This document shows positions 6,595-10,786 of a stretch of 10,786 nucleotides of DNA, one piece after another; positions within the stretch are counted from its first letter, which is position 1; every line of letters begins with the position of its first letter. This DNA comes from Saprospiraceae bacterium (GTDB taxonomy: Bacteria > Bacteroidota > Bacteroidia > Chitinophagales > Saprospiraceae). The stretch lies in contig SLKL01000219.1 in assembly GCA_007134625.1 (NCBI GenBank), forward strand, positions 1-10,786, in the 5' to 3' direction. The notes beneath the pieces are model-generated. The model did not search any database. It saw only the letters and a list, made by a program, of their open reading frames with translations, and was not told the origin of the DNA. A program made the position numbers and the translations under genes.

Positions 6595-7008
6595 ATGGAC
6601 AAGCCCGATTATAATCAAATTACAAGGGCTTTCAAAAAAGCACACCAAATCAACAGAGGTTTTTTCTATTTGATACTGGGCTCGTTGTCTATTGCAGCAG
6701 TCTTTCTGATTTTAGGCAATGTCGATACAATGATTTTGATCGTCGCAATTGTTTTATTTTTGATGATCCCAATCGGGCTTTTTCAATTCATAATAATGAT
6801 AACTTTATCGATCTATCAGAAGTATTTTACAAGAATTAATTCAGAACTATATATTGCCTATTGGATTTTTGTAATTTTAGCACTATTTAGCCTATTTATG
6901 GGCTTTCCTCTTTTGTTTCTATTTTTTTGGATTCCATTTCTCATTTCCATTAGATTCACTTCAGCCTTAACATATTTGGAAATCTCTGATTGGGAAGAGG
7001 AGGAATAG
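6595..7008 (+). CDS. Small four-helix membrane protein, unknown function (paralogue B)
   Basis: A 137-residue unrecognised protein. A polar N-terminus of about 21 residues (basic residues in RAFKKAHQINR) precedes four predicted helices at about 23-41, 45-73, 85-103 and 104-122. It ends in a very acidic tail, SDWEEEE. Residues 61-90 (GLFQF..M to IAYW) match the same positions of the protein encoded at 5369-5818, about 12 of 30 identical by eye, with the same helix layout. The tails differ: acidic here, basic in the other. It follows the methyltransferase by 66 bases and may belong to the same operon. No promoter element was recognised in that gap. The start ATG at 6595 is the first after an AT-rich gap. 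Function unknown; I see no enzyme or transporter signature. Confidence 0.83.
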   Translation: MDKPDYNQITRAFKKAHQINRGFFYLILGSLSIAAVFLILGNVDTMILIVAIVLFLMIPIGLFQFIIMITLSIYQKYFTRINSELYIAYWIFVILALFSLFMGFPLLFLFFWIPFLISIRFTSALTYLEISDWEEEE

Positions 7009-7050
7009 ATTTCTTATTAATTACCAACTAACTCTTTCATTTCAGCGTTC

Positions 7051-7058
7051 TATTTTTG
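7051..7058 (+). promoter_or_regulatory. -7 promoter element before nadA
   Basis: TATTTTTG fits TAnnTTTG exactly, 65 bases before the nadA ATG and 42 bases after the preceding stop. Like the other two elements it is followed by C and, a few bases on, by A6T. No TTTG occurs 17-23 bases upstream, so the -33 half is not visible. Confidence 0.5.
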
Positions 7059-7123
7059 CAGTTAAAAAATATCTCCTGAAAAGGTAATTTATATTCTAAG
7101 CTAGTATCAAGAGAAATAAAAAA

Positions 7124-8125
7124 ATGAGTTTACAATTAGCCATTGACAGATTAGAAGAGAAAGGGTTTCTGGATATCGATACCAATCCGACCCTGAATCT
7201 AAAAGAAGAAATCCTACGCCTCAAAAAGGAAAAAAATGCAGTCATTCTGGCGCATTATTATCAGGAAGGTGAAATTCAGGATATCGCAGACTTCATAGGT
7301 GACAGCCTCCAACTATCACAAAAAGCAGCTGAAACAGATGCAGATATCATCTTGTTTGCAGGTGTCCATTTTATGGCAGAAACAGCTAAAATTCTGTCTC
7401 CTGATAAAAAGGTATTACTCCCGGACCTACATGCAGGTTGTTCATTAGCCGACTCCTGCCCTGCGGATCAATTTGCAAAATTTAAGGAAGCCCACCCGGG
7501 AGCTATGGTTGTCGCCTATGTGAATTGTACAGCTGAGCTAAAAACACAGACGGACATTTGCTGTACCTCTTCAAATGCGGTCCATGTAATTAATAGCATT
7601 GATAAGGATACCCCCATCATTTTTGCTCCGGATAAAAACCTGGGGAAATACCTGATTCGCAAAACCGGCAGAGATTTGATTTTATGGAATGGCAGCTGTA
7701 TGGTGCATGAAATTTTTTCCAACGAGAAAATTCATAAACTTAAAATCAGGCATCCTGAAGCCAGGCTTATCGCTCACCCGGAATGTGAACCGGAATTATT
7801 GGAGAATGCAGATTTTATCGGTTCCACAAGTGCACTACTGAACTACACTACGCAAAGTGATGTCAAGACCTTTATTGTAGCAACTGAACCAGGCATTATC
7901 CACCAAATGAAAAAGGCTTCACCGGAAAAAACTTTTATTCCAGCACCCCCTCAAAACAACTGTGCATGCAATGAATGTCCGCACATGAAAAGAAATACGC
8001 TGGAAAAAGTCTATGTAACCCTAAAACATGAACTTCCTGAAATCACTCTGGAAGCGGAAGTTATCCGAAAAGCCAGAACATGCATCGATCGAATGTTGGA
8101 GATTTCAAAGAAAGCAGGATTGTAA
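7124..8125 (+). CDS. nadA: Quinolinate synthase NadA
   Basis: Condenses iminoaspartate with dihydroxyacetone phosphate to quinolinate in de novo NAD synthesis, using an oxygen-sensitive [4Fe-4S] cluster in the cytosol. The 333 residues cover all three repeated domains. Motifs: [14 protein letters not shown] (43-56), [16 protein letters not shown] (80-95), [14 protein letters not shown] (104-117) with the first expected ligand Cys106, [18 protein letters not shown] (133-150), NGSCMVHE (189-196) with Cys192, the HPECEPE segment (218-224), GSTSALL (233-239) and [11 protein letters not shown] (278-288) with Cys285 as the third expected ligand. Cys280 and Cys282 form an unusual CxCxxC pattern with Cys285. 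The partners nadB and nadC are not in this window, while its substrate DHAP is also made by tpiA at the left end. It seems to have its own promoter. The ATG at 7124 gives the family N-terminus. Confidence 0.97.
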   Translation: MSLQLAIDRLEEKGFLDIDTNPTLNLKEEILRLKKEKNAVILAHYYQEGEIQDIADFIGDSLQLSQKAAETDADIILFAGVHFMAETAKILSPDKKVLLPDLHAGCSLADSCPADQFAKFKEAHPGAMVVAYVNCTAELKTQTDICCTSSNAVHVINSIDKDTPIIFAPDKNLGKYLIRKTGRDLILWNGSCMVHEIFSNEKIHKLKIRHPEARLIAHPECEPELLENADFIGSTSALLNYTTQSDVKTFIVATEPGIIHQMKKASPEKTFIPAPPQNNCACNECPHMKRNTLEKVYVTLKHELPEITLEAEVIRKARTCIDRMLEISKKAGL

Positions 8126-8235
8126 GGAAATGACATAAGGTCGATTAATTTTGGACGGGGGTTCAAAGTACTCAATTAAAATCTCCACAGCGCTCAAAAA
8201 CTATTGATCTTTTTCCTGCGTTCCATCAAAGGTCT

Positions 8236-8243
8236 TATTTTTG
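8236..8243 (+). promoter_or_regulatory. -7 promoter element before the vWA membrane protein
   Basis: TATTTTTG matches TAnnTTTG exactly, with TTTC at 8212-8215 (20-base gap) as a possible imperfect -33 half. C and a nearby A6T tract follow. The expected transcript start lies only about 14-16 bases before the TTG at 8263, or about 32-34 before the ATG at 8281. Confidence 0.52.
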
Positions 8244-8262
8244 CCCAACTAAAAAATGAATT

Positions 8263-10365
8263 TTGGAAGGACTTAGTCTAATGTACCCTGCCTGGATGGT
8301 AATTATTTGTCTCGCTGCAGGTTTAATATACGGAACGCTTCATTACTATAAATCTCGTCAATTCAGTGACAAAGGGTCCTGGCTTACGCGACTGCTCTTC
8401 ATACTGAGGTCTCTTGCTGTGACTTTAATCGCTCTGCTACTTTTGGCTCCCCTCTTAAAATACTTCGTGAGTACTGAAGAGGATCCAGTATGGGTAATAG
8501 CAGCTGACAACAGTGCATCGCTCTCAATGGTGCAGGACAGCCTGGAGTTAAGAGATTTAATGGATAATCTGGCTGATGCCGGAAGTGACTACAGACTGGA
8601 TCGCGAATTTATTTTATTTGGGGAAGAAGTCAGAGATGGGGATGTCTCCGAAATGGACTTTTCTGACAGAAGTACCGACATCAGTTCTCTTTTAGAGTAC
8701 ATCAACAATACTTATGATGGCAGAAATCTGGCAGGTGTATTAATTGCTACAGATGGAATAGTCAACCGCGGAGGGAATCCCATTTATACACCAATAAGAC
8801 ATTCAGCTCCAATGCATTTTGTCGCACTCGGAGATACTACCGTAAGAAAAGACCTGCTGGTAAGAAGAGTGCTTCACAACCGCATTGCCTATCTCGGAGA
8901 AAAATTTAGTTTTCAGGTGGATGTTTCTGCTGTGATGGCAGCGGGGAGTAGTTCACAATTGCAGGTATTTGAGATCGGGTCTGGCGGAGAACGGAATATG
9001 ATTCACTCAGAAGAAATCAATATAGATCAGGCTGACTTTTTCCAGACTTTTGAGGTCATAACTGAAGCAAACAGTCCCGGTCTGAAAAGATATCGAGTAG
9101 TATTGACACCAATAGAAGGTGAATTGAGTACAGAAAATAACACTCGTGACTTTTTTGTAGATGTATTGGATAATAAACAGGAAATTTTAATTCTGGGAGC
9201 TACACCACATCCCGACCTTGGAACTATTAAATCATTGTTAGAGGGCTATAAAAACTATGAGGTAAGCCTTTACACTACCAATAATTGGTCGGGGGACTTT
9301 GATGACTACGATCTGGTTATTTTGCATCAATTGCCATCTACTGTACGAAACAGTCAGCAGATAACCAGAGCAGCAATAGAATCAGGGAAACCGCTATTTT
9401 TTATACTGGGCAGCAAATCCAATATCGTTCAATTCAATCGAAATCAGGATTTGGTGGAAATAAGCGGTGGCAGAGGTCGAACAAATGACGCCATACCACT
9501 TGTCAATTCACAATTTAACCCATTCTCCTTTGACAGTGAACTATATGGCAGGTTCAGATCTTTTGTACCCCTGAGTAGTCCATTTGGGCAATATGAATAC
9601 AGTCCCGCTGCAAATGTTTTACTCTATCAGCGTATAGGACAAGTTGATACCGATATGCCACTACTTGCCGTCGGTGAAATCAACAACAGACGTATTGGTG
9701 TTTTGACCGGAGAGGGCCTGTGGCGTTGGAGACTCTATGAATTCTCGTCTTTTGGTAACACTGATGCCACCTCTGATATTATCCAAAAAACCATTCAATA
9801 TCTCAGCATAGTAGAGGATGACAGAAGGCTCAGGGTTTTTACAGACGATAATTTATTCGATGAGAATGAACCCGTAATCTTTGAGGCAGAATATTACAAC
9901 GCCAGTTTTCAAAGAATCAATGAGTTTGACTTAAAGCTAACGATTACTGACGATCAGGACAATAGCTTTGATTATGTCTTTGACAGAAGAGATGATCACT
10001 ACATACTCAGCACTGGACCTTTTCAACCGGGTGAATATCGGTATAATGCCCAACTTGAAACAGGCATGGAAGTCTTTACCGCAGAAGGAGCTTTTACTGT
10101 CAGACCTATAGAATTGGAGGCTATCAATCTAAGCGCCAATCACAGCTTACTAAGAATTTTGGCTTCATCTCAAAACGGTCAGCTAATCTATCCGGACCAA
10201 TTGGAAGGACTCAGTGATCTGATCTTTGAAGGAAGGGATTTCCGACCCGTAGTTCACAATTCATTGCGGACTAATCTCGTCCTTAATCTGTTTTGGATAT
10301 GTATCGCCTTAATGCTGTTCCTTTTTGGCGAGTGGTTTCTCCGTAGATTTTATGGTTCCTATTAA
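8263..10365 (+). CDS. Membrane-anchored vWA / glutamine-amidotransferase-fold protein
   Basis: A 700-residue envelope protein of a type common in Bacteroidota but without known function. Two N-terminal helices (about 11-29 and 43-67) flank a basic loop, and a third helix lies at 672-690, ending in RRFYGSY. By the positive-inside rule the large middle part faces the periplasm. That part contains a vWA domain (about 75-190) with a full-looking MIDAS metal site: DNSAS at 82-86, Thr138 in STDISS and TDG at 163-165. A beta-rich segment follows (210-300), then a class-I-amidotransferase-like fold starting at KQEILILGATPHPD (305-318), and another beta-rich domain (525-615). I see no amidotransferase catalytic Cys. 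The start is uncertain: TTG 8263 gives the N-terminus I expect for the family, but ATG 8281 has a GGAAGGA nine bases before it. A stop at 8257 rules out longer forms. Confidence 0.85.
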   Translation: MEGLSLMYPAWMVIICLAAGLIYGTLHYYKSRQFSDKGSWLTRLLFILRSLAVTLIALLLLAPLLKYFVSTEEDPVWVIAADNSASLSMVQDSLELRDLMDNLADAGSDYRLDREFILFGEEVRDGDVSEMDFSDRSTDISSLLEYINNTYDGRNLAGVLIATDGIVNRGGNPIYTPIRHSAPMHFVALGDTTVRKDLLVRRVLHNRIAYLGEKFSFQVDVSAVMAAGSSSQLQVFEIGSGGERNMIHSEEINIDQADFFQTFEVITEANSPGLKRYRVVLTPIEGELSTENNTRDFFVDVLDNKQEILILGATPHPDLGTIKSLLEGYKNYEVSLYTTNNWSGDFDDYDLVILHQLPSTVRNSQQITRAAIESGKPLFFILGSKSNIVQFNRNQDLVEISGGRGRTNDAIPLVNSQFNPFSFDSELYGRFRSFVPLSSPFGQYEYSPAANVLLYQRIGQVDTDMPLLAVGEINNRRIGVLTGEGLWRWRLYEFSSFGNTDATSDIIQKTIQYLSIVEDDRRLRVFTDDNLFDENEPVIFEAEYYNASFQRINEFDLKLTITDDQDNSFDYVFDRRDDHYILSTGPFQPGEYRYNAQLETGMEVFTAEGAFTVRPIELEAINLSANHSLLRILASSQNGQLIYPDQLEGLSDLIFEGRDFRPVVHNSLRTNLVLNLFWICIALMLFLFGEWFLRRFYGSY
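8266..8271 (+). promoter_or_regulatory. Shine-Dalgarno-like GAAGGA deciding between two starts
   Basis: A purine run GGAAGGA (8265-8271) lies nine bases before ATG 8281, an unusually good ribosome-binding match for this window. If used, the vWA protein would be 694 residues and the run would not encode protein. If TTG 8263 is the start, the run is codons 1-3 and coincidental. Confidence 0.35.
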
Positions 10366-10383
10366 ACCAAAACAACTTCTTCA

Positions 10384-10424
10384 AGCTGATTAATGTAAAT
10401 GGCTGAACATCAGCAACCTCAGCT
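10384..10424. repeat. Nested inverted repeats after the vWA gene
   Basis: AGCTGA (10384-10389) and TCAGCT (10419-10424) are inverted copies enclosing a tight perfect hairpin, GCTGA-ACA-TCAGC (10402-10414). They begin 19 bases after the vWA stop. A terminator or mRNA-end structure is plausible from position, but no T-run follows. The rest of the 207-base gap to the next gene is AT-rich, with no clear TAnnTTTG element. Confidence 0.25.
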
Positions 10425-10572
10425 CACATTAACCATCAAAGTGACCTATGGACATCTCCATTCTTTTAAACTTTTTCTAAAAAAAACATCTACTCACATC
10501 ATATTGGAATAGTTTTTGATATGTAAGAAACTACAAAGCAGTTTTAAACAATTGATTAAAATTCTTAATATC

Positions 10573-10786
10573 ATGAAATCGTACTTTCCATACCTGTTAG
10601 TTGTATTTTTCCTGGGTTCTGTTGTAACAGAAACTATTGGCCAAAGCCTATTGAGCTCACCTCATTTCCTTGAAGCGAGAAAAAAAGCTGAAAATGAGCA
10701 AAAAAGACTACTTGTTCATTTTACGGCAAGTTGGAGTAATCCCTGTTCAAAAATGTTCAGTACCACTTACCGAGATGAGGAAGTAA
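10573..10786 (+). CDS. Secreted thioredoxin-fold protein, 3' end cut by the window
   Basis: The first 71 codons of a gene that runs off the right edge. A signal peptide is evident: Lys2, hydrophobic core at about 5-18, probable cleavage near Gly23-Gln24. Then comes a thioredoxin_7-like opening: HFLEARKKAENEQKRLLVHF (31-50) followed by TASWSNPCSKMF (51-62). The second part resembles the usual FTA.WC..CK.M block, so a periplasmic thioredoxin-fold protein is likely. The active site is odd: the first, nucleophilic cysteine of WCxxC is replaced by Ser55, leaving only Cys58 (WSNPC). Such a protein could not act as an ordinary dithiol oxidoreductase. The ATG at 10573 is the first in frame and gives the signal peptide. 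The C-terminal part, including the cis-proline, is outside the window. No promoter was recognised. Confidence 0.75.
   Translation, partial: MKSYFPYLLVVFFLGSVVTETIGQSLLSSPHFLEARKKAENEQKRLLVHFTASWSNPCSKMFSTTYRDEEV

Noticed and set aside
7516..7722. Leftward 68-codon open frame within nadA
   Set aside because: Antisense to a fully supported NadA coding region; no independent evidence.
10510..10518. TAGTTTTTG as a promoter for the thioredoxin-like gene
   Set aside because: It has three bases between TA and TTTG instead of two, and no -33 half upstream, so it does not fit the consensus.
1..10786. Mobile element, CRISPR array, tRNA/rRNA or defence system
   Set aside because: No transposase, integrase, spaced direct repeats, clover-leaf sequence or nuclease-type module was found; the gene content is mainly housekeeping and envelope.

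Overview
The window reads as a chromosomal segment of a low-GC member of the Bacteroidota, possibly from the Saprospiria/Chitinophagia side, though that finer placement is only an impression. Supporting signs are a DUF6089-type outer-membrane barrel protein with an Ala-Gln signal-peptide end, a long membrane-anchored vWA protein of a type common in this phylum, a short RsmI-like methyltransferase, weak Shine-Dalgarno signals, and several copies of the Bacteroidota -7 promoter element TAnnTTTG. Nothing points to a phage, plasmid, insertion sequence, CRISPR array, tRNA or rRNA gene.

Layout. Positions 1-221 are AT-rich and non-coding, with two inverted repeats beyond the 3' end of a leftward pair of genes: a SanA/YdcF-like DUF218 envelope protein (979-1620, minus) followed by triosephosphate isomerase tpiA (222-986, minus), overlapping by 8 bases. 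A 203-base divergent spacer separates this pair from polyphosphate kinase ppk1 (1824-3932, plus). After an AT-rich hairpin comes a compact rightward cluster: DUF6089 outer-membrane protein (4107-4946), a YjbQ-family protein (4951-5358), a four-helix membrane protein (5369-5818), an RsmI-like SAM-dependent methyltransferase (5815-6528, sharing ATGA with the gene before), and, after 66 bases, a second four-helix membrane protein (6595-7008) that is visibly a distant paralogue of the first. Quinolinate synthase nadA (7124-8125) and a 700-residue vWA/amidotransferase-fold membrane protein (8263-10365) follow, each with its own -7-like element. The right edge cuts a secreted thioredoxin-fold protein (from 10573) whose active site reads WSNPC instead of WCxxC.

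How they fit together. Most genes are housekeeping: glycolysis (tpiA), polyphosphate synthesis (ppk1), NAD synthesis (nadA) and possible RNA modification (RsmI-like). A second theme is the envelope: the SanA-like protein, the DUF6089 barrel, the two small membrane proteins, the vWA protein and the exported thioredoxin-like protein. I do not see a clear new multi-gene system. The best lead is the pair of paralogous four-helix membrane proteins bracketing the methyltransferase, which I cannot assign to any known family.
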